Source: Chitinophagaceae bacterium (GTDB lineage Bacteria > Bacteroidota > Bacteroidia > Chitinophagales > Chitinophagaceae). From it: DNA of 64,000 nt. A model generated the notes under the pieces. It made no database searches, was not told the origin of the DNA, and was given only the letters and a program-made list of their open reading frames with translations. Positions 42,733-51,865 of this stretch are shown here, in pieces. The stretch covers positions 434,001 to 498,000 of the forward strand of contig JAFKGQ010000010.1 of the NCBI GenBank assembly GCA_017307755.1, given 5' to 3'. The translations under genes and the position numbers were made by a program. The first letter of the stretch is position 1, and the number at the start of each line of letters is the position of its first letter.

Positions 42733-43323
42733 TTAGCGAGAGTGGTGGATGGAGGAGGAAATGGTCTTCCGGATATCAAAGCTGACGGCATTGCCGATCT
42801 TCTGTACTGCAATGGCTAACTGGTTCTCAACAGTTTTTACGGAGATATTCAGCAACTCGGCCACTTCCCTGTATTTGAGCCCATCCTCTTTTGCCAGCTT
42901 GAAGATCATTTTGCATTTGGGGGGCAGCTGGTCAACTGCTTTTTGGATGCGAGCGAGCATGTCGGCGGTGATCAGCAGCTGTTCGGGGTCAAAATAGACA
43001 CTGGTGAATTCTGTCTGAAAGTCGTCGAGGGTGTTGGTGATGGTATTTTTTTGTTTTTCCAGATAGTTATAGGCATGGTTCCGGGTGCTGACATACAGAT
43101 AGAGCCTGAGATTGTCTATTTTCTCCAGGTCTTTTCTTTTTTCCCAGACTTTTATAAAGACATCGGATATGATCTCTTCGGCGGGTTCTTTTGCTTTGAC
43201 GAGGGTTTTGGCGAATTGGAACAGGTAAGAGTAAAGCGAGGTGAACAATTCTTTATAGGCCAGCTGATCGTCATAGCGGGCAATTCTTCTTTGCAGCTCC
43301 TGAATGGTTGTGGCGGTTATCAT
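42733..43323 (-). CDS. ECF sigma factor controlling PUL 1
   Basis: 196 residues from ATG 43323. Sigma region 2: YKELFTSLYSYLFQFAKTLVKAKEPAEEIISDVFIKVWEKR, with the -10 recognition helix around LRLYLYVSTRNHAYNYL. Sigma region 4: LPPKCKMIFKLAKEDGLKYREVAELLNISVKTVENQL, a normal HTH. It stands directly before FecR-SusC-SusD, the classical Bacteroidota trans-envelope switch, so it should activate this PUL when the glucan is imported. ATG 43335 (MLCQ) is an alternative. Confidence 0.94.
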   Translation of the reverse strand: MITATTIQELQRRIARYDDQLAYKELFTSLYSYLFQFAKTLVKAKEPAEEIISDVFIKVWEKRKDLEKIDNLRLYLYVSTRNHAYNYLEKQKNTITNTLDDFQTEFTSVYFDPEQLLITADMLARIQKAVDQLPPKCKMIFKLAKEDGLKYREVAELLNISVKTVENQLAIAVQKIGNAVSFDIRKTISSSIHHSR

Positions 43324-43481
43324 TTGGCAAAGCAATGAACGATCTTACAATGCTCAATATTTAGCAATATTAAGAAAGTTTTTCCGACTATCTCATTTGG
43401 ACACTTTCTTTTGGGTGGATGCTGCTTTGGGTAGAGAGGTTTTGGCGGGTGGATTTATTTTCCGGGTTCGTCTTAATTTTA

Positions 43482-43489
43482 TACTTTTG
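43482..43489 (+). promoter_or_regulatory. putative -7 box for tRNA-Met
   Basis: TACTTTTG matches TAnnTTTG and ends 20 bases before the tRNA, the same spacing as the box ahead of tRNA-Thr (19 bases). No -33 element is obvious. Confidence 0.45.
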
Positions 43490-43509
43490 CTGCCGCCGGT
43501 GATAAGGCA

Positions 43510-43583
43510 GGACCCTTAGCTCAGCCGGTTAGAGCATCTGACTCATAATCAGAGGGTCGCTGGTTCGAGCCCAGCAGGGTCCA
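43510..43583 (+). tRNA. tRNA-Met (anticodon CAT)
   Basis: A 74-base cloverleaf. The acceptor GGACCCT pairs with AGGGTCC, discriminator A43583. D arm GCTCAGCCGGTTAGAGC; anticodon stem TCTGA/TCAGA with loop CTCATAA gives CAT; T arm CTGGTTCGAGCCCAG. CCA is not encoded. It is probably elongator Met; a tRNA-Ile2 with modified CAT cannot be excluded by sequence alone. It faces the converging MutS-like gene 47 bases away. Confidence 0.95.
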
Positions 43584-43630
43584 CAAAAATTCAGGCACTT
43601 ACGGGGGGACTCGATAGGTACTTTTTTATT

Positions 43631-44947
43631 TCAATCCCCCATCAATTCCAGGATGCCCTCATTTCTGATAATCATCATTCCCTGACGGTCCTCCGTAATA
43701 CCTTTCTGCATTTTGTAAGTATACCTTGGCCTCGACCCCTCCATAACTGTAGGCATATAAAAAAAGCCGATGTTGTTCCGTCTCTTTAAAGCCATTCCCA
43801 CTTCGATGATATGGGTAGAAACAATAAAAAGACAGTCCGTATAATCCGAAAAACCTTCTGTTACAGCCAGTGTGCCATCATAGGCGTCCTTTACATTTGT
43901 TCCCTTGAACAATTCATCGAACATCAGCAACAATCGTTTGCCACCCGCCACGGCCTCGGCGGCCTGTTTTACCCGGACGACTTCGGCATAAAAATGACTA
44001 TAGCCCAAATTGATGTTATCCGCTACATTGATGGAGGAATAAAGTCCATCCCGGACCGAAAACTCCATATTTTCCGCCGCCACCGGAAAGCCGATGTGTG
44101 CCAGATAGATACCGATACCTACGGATTTCATAAAAGTAGACTTCCCGGCCATGTTTGCGCCTGTCAGGAAAAGCACATTACTTTCCTCATCAAGCAACAA
44201 TGAATTGCCTATTGCATTCTCTACACAGGGATGGCGAAGGTTCTCCGCAGAAAGTATATTTTGCTCCCGCGCGTAAGCTTTTCCAAAAGTAAAGCCCTTA
44301 CTGCGGGCCACATCGCTAACATGTATAAATACGTCCAACTCATAAACGAACAGCATCATATCCTCCATCTCCCTGTGCAGCTTGCTTTTCAACAAATGGT
44401 TATAGTAAACAAGCACCTGTAAGGACAGGGATTTGTAAATGTCTATTTTCCGCAGCTTCTCAATACGGGGATCAGACAGCACTTTCCTGATTTCAGCTAT
44501 ACGGCTTGAATAAGCCGGCGGGACAGATCTTAAATTTTCCAGGAAGGTGTGGCACCGGTTCATTACAGCTATAACAGCCTGCAGGCCCTGGATATTTTTT
44601 TTATAACGCTCATCGCGGGTCAGGCTTGAAAGCATTCTCTTTACCACCGTGCCGATGAATACGGCCGGCAGGTGATTTCCTGTTCCTGCGTCCATGTAGT
44701 CCCTCATTAAGCTCATTTGCTGCGCATCAAAAGGAAAGTTCAGCCCTTCCTGCTGAAAAAAGCGTAAAACAGCGGTACGCTCATTTATTTTTTGCGCATC
44801 GTCCATCGGGGACCGGAACATTTTATCCAGCAATTGTTCACCGCCCGCTGTCTTAACCTGGTTGAACAGGCTGTATACCGAGCCGCTGCGAAATTTACCC
44901 AACAGGTTCAACTCGTCCAATGTTTGTTTGTCTATTCCGAAACTCAT
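43631..44947 (-). CDS. MutS-like ATPase lacking mismatch-recognition domains (copy B)
   Basis: 438 residues. The N-terminus matches the start of MutS domain III (TLDELNLLGKFRSGSVYSLFN, GGEQLLDKMFRSPMDD), then helices (about 60-235), and the MutS domain V ATPase: Walker A TGANMAGKST (262-271), Walker B LLMFDELFKGT (Asp344, Glu345) and switch histidine in VSTHI (His379). MutS domains I (mismatch recognition) and II (connector), and probably the clamp, are missing, and there is no Smr or nuclease domain. So mismatch repair is unlikely. Its ATG overlaps the stop of copy A by four bases, which suggests a stoichiometric pair. Last gene of the operon. Confidence 0.85.
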   Translation of the reverse strand: MSFGIDKQTLDELNLLGKFRSGSVYSLFNQVKTAGGEQLLDKMFRSPMDDAQKINERTAVLRFFQQEGLNFPFDAQQMSLMRDYMDAGTGNHLPAVFIGTVVKRMLSSLTRDERYKKNIQGLQAVIAVMNRCHTFLENLRSVPPAYSSRIAEIRKVLSDPRIEKLRKIDIYKSLSLQVLVYYNHLLKSKLHREMEDMMLFVYELDVFIHVSDVARSKGFTFGKAYAREQNILSAENLRHPCVENAIGNSLLLDEESNVLFLTGANMAGKSTFMKSVGIGIYLAHIGFPVAAENMEFSVRDGLYSSINVADNINLGYSHFYAEVVRVKQAAEAVAGGKRLLLMFDELFKGTNVKDAYDGTLAVTEGFSDYTDCLFIVSTHIIEVGMALKRRNNIGFFYMPTVMEGSRPRYTYKMQKGITEDRQGMMIIRNEGILELMGD

Positions 44948-46266
44948 AACAACTGTCCCTTTTGATCAACAAAAATTTTTCTTTTTCTTACTCCATTTTT
45001 TAAAATATCCAGTATGCCTTCATTCCTGATGATGATCATGCCGTGACGGTCATCCGTTACACCTTGTTTAAGGGTATATGTATATTCAGGCGTCGTTCCG
45101 TTCATGATGGTAGGAAGATAAAGGAACCCGATATTGCTTTTTTTCGCCAGATCATTTGCCGCCTCCACAATATGGGAAGAAATGATGAACATGCTACGCT
45201 GCTTTTTTGCAAAAGCAAGGGTAACAGCTACAGTGGCTTCATTGGCATCTTTTACATTGGTGCCCCTAAAGAGCTCATCAAAGATGACAAACAGGGACCT
45301 TCCCTGGCCCAATTCTGTAGCTATCTTCCGTACCCGCAGCACTTCCATATAAAAATGGCTGGCTCCGATGCCCAGCTTATCCGGCAGGTTGATCGTTGTG
45401 TATATACCATCCATTACGGAAAATGTCATGGATCCTGCCGCCACGGGAAAGCCCATATGCGCGACATACAGCGCAGTGCTTACCGATCTTAAAAAGGTCG
45501 ACTTACCAGCCATATTCGCCCCTGTGAGGAAGATGACATTTTGGCCCTGGTTTATAAAAAAATCGTTGCCCACCGGCTTTTTGAGCCCGGGATGATAAAC
45601 GCCTTCCAGCTCCAACCGGCAGGAACCCTTTTCCAATGCAACAGGAAATATGAAATTTTTTGCAACAGCCACCTTTGCTACGGATAAATATACATCCAAT
45701 GTGTAAATATGAGTAAAGAGTGCTTTGATCGTTTTGTATTCACGTACACGGAAAAGGATGTCGTATGCGGTCATTGCCGAGTAAGGCAGCTTCGCTCCTG
45801 GTTTTTCACGAAGCGCGGGTTCAAAAGCAGCGTGGTCCAGCAGTACTTTTATACTTTCCCGTTCCTTATCAAAGTAGCTGATGGCAGCCACCTCTTTCTG
45901 TTCTATAAATGTTTTGGCTGTCCACAGGATATCTATAATTGCGGACACGCCATTACCCATTTCTTTTTCACTGAGCGGAGCCGCATCTTTACCTTGATCG
46001 CCGGCATTGACCAGGTATTTCTCCGCCATATCAAAGGATGTGGCGGAAAAAGGAAAATCCATGTTCATCCGGGCAAACGACCCGATCGTACGGCTTCGCT
46101 GATCGATGGCCTCCTGGTCTGATAATGGGTTGCGAAACATCTCTTTCAGAACCTCTTCGCCTCCTCTTGTATTGGCGGCATTATACAGGTCATAGATCCC
46201 ACCTGTATTCCGGCTGCTGAAAATACCCAGGTCTTCAATGGTTTGTTCATCCGTGTGTAAAAGCAT
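44944..46266 (-). CDS. MutS-like ATPase lacking mismatch-recognition domains (copy A)
   Basis: 440 residues, built like copy B: domain III start (TIEDLGIFSSRNTGGIYDLYNA, GGEEVLKEMFRNPLSD), helical core (about 60-210), ATPase with TGANMAGKST (248-257), Walker B VIFDELFRGT (Asp330, Glu331) and SSHI histidine. It differs from copy B across most of the core while keeping the ATPase motifs, so the two likely form a heterodimer as MutS ATPases do (inference). The C-terminus is extended by a basic tail (GVRKRKIFVDQKGQLL). It starts four bases after the GldFG-like permease stop. Confidence 0.85.
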   Translation of the reverse strand: MLLHTDEQTIEDLGIFSSRNTGGIYDLYNAANTRGGEEVLKEMFRNPLSDQEAIDQRSRTIGSFARMNMDFPFSATSFDMAEKYLVNAGDQGKDAAPLSEKEMGNGVSAIIDILWTAKTFIEQKEVAAISYFDKERESIKVLLDHAAFEPALREKPGAKLPYSAMTAYDILFRVREYKTIKALFTHIYTLDVYLSVAKVAVAKNFIFPVALEKGSCRLELEGVYHPGLKKPVGNDFFINQGQNVIFLTGANMAGKSTFLRSVSTALYVAHMGFPVAAGSMTFSVMDGIYTTINLPDKLGIGASHFYMEVLRVRKIATELGQGRSLFVIFDELFRGTNVKDANEATVAVTLAFAKKQRSMFIISSHIVEAANDLAKKSNIGFLYLPTIMNGTTPEYTYTLKQGVTDDRHGMIIIRNEGILDILKNGVRKRKIFVDQKGQLL

Positions 46267-46270
46267 ACAA

Positions 46271-48616
46271 TTATTTTCTTTTACGTCTGATCAATAAAAT
46301 CGTACCTGTCAACAGCAATACGGCAGGCAATACCCATACATACGCAGTCTTCAGCACGGCGGCCCCGTCCGCGGTAATGGTAAGCCTGGTATCCCTGGGC
46401 CGGGTCCCCGGTAAATAGACTGGATACCTATTGTCGGCCAGCCAGCTGTAAAAGGCATTGCCATAGAGGTCGTACCCTACCCGAATGTTGCTCCTGAAAT
46501 CGGCATCGCCGCAAACAATAATACGCTGCTGTTTGCCGGATACCTGTCTCGTCAGTTGAATGCCTGTTACGAATGATGGATCCCTTACATCTCCTTCTGC
46601 CGGGCTAAACACCGGCGCAGCAGAGTCCGTCACCAATGTCTCTTTTTTAAGCCAGGTGTTTTTATCCGCAGTCTTCAATAAAGGTTGGATGGTAAAAGGG
46701 CCGCTGCTGTCAAACGCAATTGCCGCCGCCCCGTACATCATAAGCTTAAGCGAATCTTCCGTGTCCTTTTCTTTTCTTTTTTTGGCAATCAACAGCTGAT
46801 CGAATTCTTCGGCAAGACTGAAAGAAGGATCGGTGCCATAGGAAACGACCTTATCCGGTGTTTCATTTTTGCTAAGCTGTGTCAGGGTGCCCTTTCTCAA
46901 TTGAACACCCAATTGTCTTAATACGGGGTAAATAACGGTCTGTTTGGCAGGTTCTCCAAAAACCATCAGGTTGCCTCCCCGGGCAATATATTGCTGAATT
47001 TTTGCCAGGCAAGCCGGGCTCAGATCAGACTTAGGATCGGCAATCACCAGGGCTGTTGCATCAGCCGGAATGTCCCGCCGGTCAAGCGAAACCGTATCCA
47101 CATCAAAACTCAGATTGATCAAAGATTTGCGGTTATACAGCTTCTCCGTCGACTGCAGGGAGTATTCCCGCTCCCCAGTCTTATAAATATTCCGTTCCAG
47201 GTTACCAGTGAGAAAATAAATTTTTGGTGCATTGTTCTCTACAAGCCGTTTGAAGGCAGCGGCCACCTGCGACTCATCGGGCCAGAATTCGCTATCATTG
47301 AATGTTCTCAGATGTATGGTCCTTCCTTTGTATTTAACCGTCATAAAAAGGCCCAGGTCCTCTGCATACGGATCGATCTGTTTGCGTATTTCTTCCGGCC
47401 CGATAAACAGGGATGCGTCGGTCTGGTACATTTTGGCCGTGATACCCGCAATTTGCTTTTCAGTTTTATTTGGAAAGGTCCGGGCAAGCCTGTTGTCATC
47501 GAGCCTGCCATCATTGTCGTAATAATAGACATAGTTAAATTTAATATCCGGCTTAAAACGCAGATATTTATCCCAAAGGGCGGCTAAATAAGGATTGCGT
47601 CCCTCGGGGAAACCCGGCACCATTCTTTCTCCCAGCAGATTAGTATACAAGGTAACTTCCAAAGGTTCCTTATCCATTTTTTTAAGGATCTCCTGGGTGC
47701 GTAGATGTATGGTATTTGCTTTTGTGGCCGTGGTATCCCAGTAGCACACAAGAAAGGGACGTGAAGTAATATAGCCGATTACCAGGCAAACCGATATCAC
47801 ACCCATGTACCGCATGGCTTTAACAGGCCATGGCCTGGATTCTCTTTTACCTTTAAGCCTAAGGATCGTAAAACCCAGGAACATAAAGATCACAATCAGG
47901 AAGTAAAAGACGTCGCTGGTCCTGATCAGCCCCTTTAGGAACATATTGGCACGACCATTTATAGACAAAAAATAGGTGAGGTCACGTACAAGATCATATT
48001 GCTGCCATAGGGTACCGATGCGTGTAAGTATAAAGAAGATCACGAAACTGCCAATCCCGGATATAACCTGGTAGGTGGTGAGGCTCGACATAAACAAACC
48101 AATAGCAGAAAAGGCACAGACCAGCAAATACAAGCCCAGCTCCGCGGACAGCAGCAATCCTATATCAGCAGACTTAATATTAAATACCGCCGAAAGGATG
48201 AATATCCCGACAATTCCCATCAGCACGAGGTTATAGATCATAACTGCCAGGTATTTCCCAAGAACGATCTCCCGCAGCTTAAGTGGTGAGGAGTAGAGCA
48301 GCTTTATGGAGCCGCTGCTTACTTCCCGTCCCAGCAATCCCATGGTAAGCAGGGGAATGAACAAATAGAGGTTTGTTAAAATATTATAAAATACACCATT
48401 GGGATTTGAAAAAATAAGACCGGTCAGTGAGACGTAAAAATCCTTCCATTTTGGATTATTGAGCGTCATCTGTTCCTGCCAGACAGCCAAAGGGGATAAA
48501 GCAGCGGTATAAAAACAGGCGCACAGTATAAGAAATACTATAGCTACAAACCACGCAACCGGCGAATAAAAAAGGTTGCGGAGCTCGTTCCTGGCAATTT
48601 TACATATGATCCTCAT
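46271..48616 (-). CDS. ABC-2 permease fused to a GldG-like domain
   Basis: 781 residues. The N-terminal third (about 1-245) is an ABC-2/GldF-type permease with about six helices (AWFVAIVFLILCACFYTAAL, LYLFIPLLTMGLLGREVSSGS, LYSSPLKLREIVLGKYLAVM). After a seventh helix (about 270-285) comes the periplasmic GldG-type region (about 300-740; TIHLRTQEILKKM, LEVTLYTNLLG, IYFLTGNLERNIYKTGEREYS, ARGGNLMVFGEPAK), and a final helix (WVLPAVLLLTGTILLI) with RRKRK. GldF and GldG are separate proteins in the gliding ABC system. The ATPase gene lies 10 bases upstream. The transported substrate is unknown. Confidence 0.87.
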   Translation of the reverse strand: MRIICKIARNELRNLFYSPVAWFVAIVFLILCACFYTAALSPLAVWQEQMTLNNPKWKDFYVSLTGLIFSNPNGVFYNILTNLYLFIPLLTMGLLGREVSSGSIKLLYSSPLKLREIVLGKYLAVMIYNLVLMGIVGIFILSAVFNIKSADIGLLLSAELGLYLLVCAFSAIGLFMSSLTTYQVISGIGSFVIFFILTRIGTLWQQYDLVRDLTYFLSINGRANMFLKGLIRTSDVFYFLIVIFMFLGFTILRLKGKRESRPWPVKAMRYMGVISVCLVIGYITSRPFLVCYWDTTATKANTIHLRTQEILKKMDKEPLEVTLYTNLLGERMVPGFPEGRNPYLAALWDKYLRFKPDIKFNYVYYYDNDGRLDDNRLARTFPNKTEKQIAGITAKMYQTDASLFIGPEEIRKQIDPYAEDLGLFMTVKYKGRTIHLRTFNDSEFWPDESQVAAAFKRLVENNAPKIYFLTGNLERNIYKTGEREYSLQSTEKLYNRKSLINLSFDVDTVSLDRRDIPADATALVIADPKSDLSPACLAKIQQYIARGGNLMVFGEPAKQTVIYPVLRQLGVQLRKGTLTQLSKNETPDKVVSYGTDPSFSLAEEFDQLLIAKKRKEKDTEDSLKLMMYGAAAIAFDSSGPFTIQPLLKTADKNTWLKKETLVTDSAAPVFSPAEGDVRDPSFVTGIQLTRQVSGKQQRIIVCGDADFRSNIRVGYDLYGNAFYSWLADNRYPVYLPGTRPRDTRLTITADGAAVLKTAYVWVLPAVLLLTGTILLIRRKRK

Positions 48617-48626
48617 GATTGTTGGG

Positions 48627-49556
48627 TTAAGATTTTGCGCTTGGAGTAGACAGTTGCTTAAAAATATCGTCGAGGAGTCCTTTTTCCAGGTGAACTTCCC
48701 GCACCTGCCAATGCTGCTGCACGCCGGCAGTGATCAGCCTTTCAGTAATTTCTTCGTTACCGTCGAAATAGACGCGGACTTGTTTATCGGTGAGGAAGTG
48801 TACTTTGGTTACACCGGGGACCTTCAGCAGCTCACCCATTTGAGGAGGGTTCTCCATTCGCATCAATAAACTGTGGGGTTGGATATAGTTATCAAAAGCA
48901 TCCATGGAATCGGAAAACACCACCCGTCCGCCTTCGATCATAACGATCTCCTTACAAAGCAAATGGATCTCCGACAGAATATGGGATGAGAACAATACTG
49001 CATGGTCAAGGGATATTTCCCTGATCAGCTTTCTGACCTCGATGAGCTGGTTAGGGTCCAGTCCGTTAGTGGGCTCGTCCATCACCACGAGCCGGGGTTT
49101 ATGGATAATGGCCTGCGCTATCCCAACCCGCTGCCGGTAGCCACCTGATAAATTTTGGATCAGCCTGCTGCTAAAATGTGAGATGGCGCAACGTTCTTTT
49201 ACCTCTTCCACCGCGGCCCTGATCTTTGAGGGCGGGATAAACCTGATCTCCGCACAATAGCGCAGGTATTCGTCGATGGTAAGGTCTGTGTACAAGGGCG
49301 GGGTTTGCGGTAAAAAACCTATTTCTTTTTTTGCCAGCTCAGGTTGCGTCCTGATATCGAATCCATTCACCTGTACCGTACCCTCTGTCGGGGTGAGCAC
49401 ACCGCAAATGATGTTCATTGTCGTGGATTTCCCGGCCCCGTTGGAACCCAATAAACCTATGATCCCGTTGTGGGAGATTTCCATATTGATATCCCTTATG
49501 GCCCAGTCACTGTTGTATTTGTGTGAGAGCTGCCGGACGCTTAAAATGCCATTCAT
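48627..49556 (-). CDS. ABC transporter ATP-binding protein (GldA-like)
   Basis: 309 residues from ATG 49556. Walker A LLGSNGAGKST, Q-loop FLPQTPPLY, signature LSGGYRQRVG, Walker B LVVMDEPTNGLDP and switch histidine SSHIL. The C-terminal ~90 residues (VFSDSMDAFDNYI ... VYFDGNEEITERLI) resemble the extension of GldA/NatA-type drug and gliding ATPases. It powers the fused permease encoded 10 bases downstream. The longer frame to 49601 overlaps the DUF4397 gene and is rejected. Confidence 0.93.
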   Translation of the reverse strand: MNGILSVRQLSHKYNSDWAIRDINMEISHNGIIGLLGSNGAGKSTTMNIICGVLTPTEGTVQVNGFDIRTQPELAKKEIGFLPQTPPLYTDLTIDEYLRYCAEIRFIPPSKIRAAVEEVKERCAISHFSSRLIQNLSGGYRQRVGIAQAIIHKPRLVVMDEPTNGLDPNQLIEVRKLIREISLDHAVLFSSHILSEIHLLCKEIVMIEGGRVVFSDSMDAFDNYIQPHSLLMRMENPPQMGELLKVPGVTKVHFLTDKQVRVYFDGNEEITERLITAGVQQHWQVREVHLEKGLLDDIFKQLSTPSAKS

Positions 49557-49578
49557 TATTTTAAATTTTAATAGAGCC

Positions 49579-50337
49579 TTAGATCTGTGCCGCTTCATCA
49601 ATGATCAGTACCCGGCCGGCCGCACTACCACCCGGGACAGCCATCAAGGCAATGGTATAGTTCCGGCCGCGCCGGATATTGGGGGCGTTTATCGAGCCAT
49701 CGTTGTTTATTCCATCCACTACGCAACTCCCCAGCAGCGTACCGCTGGCTTTGTCTCTGAATTCAAAGGTGTAGCTGCTGACGGCCAAACCAGCCTTGTA
49801 AGTTTTAAATGCGGAAACACTTTTATAAGGGAGCTCTCCTACCTCGGAGCCATTGGCCTGTCCGGCGAGGTTTACGCTTACAGGATCGCTGCCTTTGGAA
49901 ATATTTATAAACCTCAAACCCATCGTGGAGTCGGCGGGCGGCTGATGAGGCAATTGATCGGTGGTCAACACATAATCCGGGTCTTGTATCGTTCCTGTCA
50001 GAAAAAGCGTATGGATACTGTTCAACTCCAGATCCAATCCCAGCCGGAGCAGCGCTTTCCCATTGGTATCCGTGGCGGGGTACAGCCCCAGGTCCTGTTG
50101 TCCGATGTAGCTGTTGAAAAACCGGGAATAGCCATAATTAATCATCCTCATTGAAACGTAGTATTGGTCGTTGGATTTATCCCCGTTGAAGTTGGTGTAC
50201 AGGTAATCACTGCCCGATAATCCATTCACAATGGTGAAGGAGGAGGTGCCCGATGGTGTAAAGCTTAGCCGCTTTTTGCAGGAAGCAATGCCCAGGGACA
50301 GCAGGGCCACGAAAAGCAGGAGATATATTTTTTGCAT
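49579..50337 (-). CDS. DUF4397-domain lipoprotein
   Basis: 252 residues. The lipobox IASC (about Cys20) is followed by KKRLSFTPSGTSSF. The mature part has two related beta-rich halves typical of DUF4397: FTIVNGLSGSDYLYTNFNG and LRFINISKGSDPVSVNLAGQ, with YTFEFRDKASGTLLGS and RGRNYTIALMAVPGG. It occupies the SusE position after SusD (31 bases after its stop) and links the outer-membrane part to the ABC part of the operon (22 bases before the ATPase). No enzymatic motif is seen; surface binding is inferred. Confidence 0.85.
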   Translation of the reverse strand: MQKIYLLLFVALLSLGIASCKKRLSFTPSGTSSFTIVNGLSGSDYLYTNFNGDKSNDQYYVSMRMINYGYSRFFNSYIGQQDLGLYPATDTNGKALLRLGLDLELNSIHTLFLTGTIQDPDYVLTTDQLPHQPPADSTMGLRFINISKGSDPVSVNLAGQANGSEVGELPYKSVSAFKTYKAGLAVSSYTFEFRDKASGTLLGSCVVDGINNDGSINAPNIRRGRNYTIALMAVPGGSAAGRVLIIDEAAQI

Positions 50338-50368
50338 GTCTTTGTATTTACGTTGTTTTGTCCGTGGG

Positions 50369-51853
50369 TCAGTAGCCCGGGTTCTGTATTAAGAAATGAT
50401 CGGCCTTAATTTCCGCCACCGGAATTGGATAGAGCAATTGGCCTTCCCCCAGCCAGGGCTGTTTTGCCGTGATGACGGAAAGCACGGTATTTGCCTGTCC
50501 GGTCCTTTTGAGGTCAAACCAGCGGTGTCCCCATTCGGCGAAAAATTCCACCTGGCGCTCTTTGGCTATGGCCTTTGTCAGCTGTCCCTGGTCAAGGTTG
50601 GCATCCAGGTCCGGCAGGCCGGCCCGGTGGCGTATGGTATTTACATCGTCAATTGCCGCGCTGGCGCCACCGGGAGCACCGTTGGCATCCGCCTCCGCGC
50701 GGATCAGGTATGCTTCCGCCAAGCGGAGTACGATGTAGTATTGCGGGGACGGCGCACCTATGCTGCCATTTGCGCGACCTATCGTGTACTTGTTCGGATA
50801 ATAAGTGTATGTATTAGGATTAGCATTCGGGTAGTCCGTACTATCCACCCAGTTTAGGCGGCGCTGGTCATCCGGCTCAAATGCCGACAGCAACTCGTTG
50901 GTCAGGCCAATCGAAACGGTGCCATGATGGTCAAGTGTGCTGGGGGAGAAAGAGTAGCCTTCCGGCGTAGCATTTTTTAGCTGTATGTCTTCGTTGGTCG
51001 GCTTTAGCTGCCAGACAGCTTCCTTGCTGCCCGAAGAAAAAACCTGGTTGAGATTGGTTTCCAGGCCGAATAAAGTCGTGTTAGCAATAATGGAACCTGC
51101 CTGGGCGCTGGCATTGCCATAGTCGCCGGTGTACAGGTAAACCCGGGCAAGCATCAATGCAGCAGCCCATTTATTCGGAATAGTCCGCTCGCCATTCCCT
51201 TCCGTATAGTCTTCAGCCAGCGCAGCTTGTGCATCTTTCAGGTCCGTCACTATCTGCTGGTACACGTTCTTCTGCGGCGTCCTGGACATGTTGGCCGTCC
51301 TATTAAAATCAACCGTAAGGGCCATGGGGACGTCACCGTAAAAATTTGTGAGATAGAAATAGCAAAAGGCCCTTATAAATTTCGCCTGGCCAGTGAGCTT
51401 TTTTCTGACCTGATCATGTAAAGCCGGAGATGCGGAGGCCTGGATACCTTCTATCACCGAATTTGCTTTATAAATGATGTCATAGGCGGAAGACCATATC
51501 GTGCCGTCTGCATTGAGCGCAGTAAGCTTATTGGTACGATACACATCCGGAGTACCATTCTGGATCAAAGAGAGGCTGTACAGCTCATCCGCGGAACGCC
51601 CTGCCAGAGAGGTTGTAAATCCGGCGCTAAACATAGTATAAAAAGCGCTGATTGCGGTAGTGGATCCGTTGATCATCGTCGAATATACTCCTGCCATGGC
51701 GGCGGTTGCGGTAGCATCCGAGCTGAAAATTTCCGAAGTGGTCAGGGTATTTATAGGTTCGCCGACCTCAATTAATTTCTTGCATGCCGGTGTCGTGCAG
51801 GCAAACATGCCAAGCAGACAAATTGCATTTATTTTTAAACCTTGCCGTTTCAT
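50369..51853 (-). CDS. SusD/RagB family outer-membrane lipoprotein (second operon)
   Basis: 494 residues. The leader ends in a cysteine-rich lipobox region (GMFACTTPACKKLIEV; Cys24 in TPAC is the likeliest acylated residue). SusD features: INTLTTSEIFSSDATATAAMAGVYS, AKFIRAFCYFYLTNFYGDVPMAL, the TPR-like middle ANKWAAALMLARVYLYTGDYGNA-like block, and C-terminal LRLAEAYLIRAEADANG and KERQVEFFAEWGHRWFDLKRTG. It pairs with the SusC encoded 12 bases upstream. The ligand is unknown; no glycan enzymes are in this operon, so a peptide or other compound is possible. Confidence 0.95.
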   Translation of the reverse strand: MKRQGLKINAICLLGMFACTTPACKKLIEVGEPINTLTTSEIFSSDATATAAMAGVYSTMINGSTTAISAFYTMFSAGFTTSLAGRSADELYSLSLIQNGTPDVYRTNKLTALNADGTIWSSAYDIIYKANSVIEGIQASASPALHDQVRKKLTGQAKFIRAFCYFYLTNFYGDVPMALTVDFNRTANMSRTPQKNVYQQIVTDLKDAQAALAEDYTEGNGERTIPNKWAAALMLARVYLYTGDYGNASAQAGSIIANTTLFGLETNLNQVFSSGSKEAVWQLKPTNEDIQLKNATPEGYSFSPSTLDHHGTVSIGLTNELLSAFEPDDQRRLNWVDSTDYPNANPNTYTYYPNKYTIGRANGSIGAPSPQYYIVLRLAEAYLIRAEADANGAPGGASAAIDDVNTIRHRAGLPDLDANLDQGQLTKAIAKERQVEFFAEWGHRWFDLKRTGQANTVLSVITAKQPWLGEGQLLYPIPVAEIKADHFLIQNPGY

Positions 51854-51865
51854 TTCTCCGAATTT

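Noticed and set aside
43631..46266. A second mismatch-repair mutS
   Set aside because: The proteins lack the mismatch-recognition and connector domains and have no mutL or nuclease neighbour.
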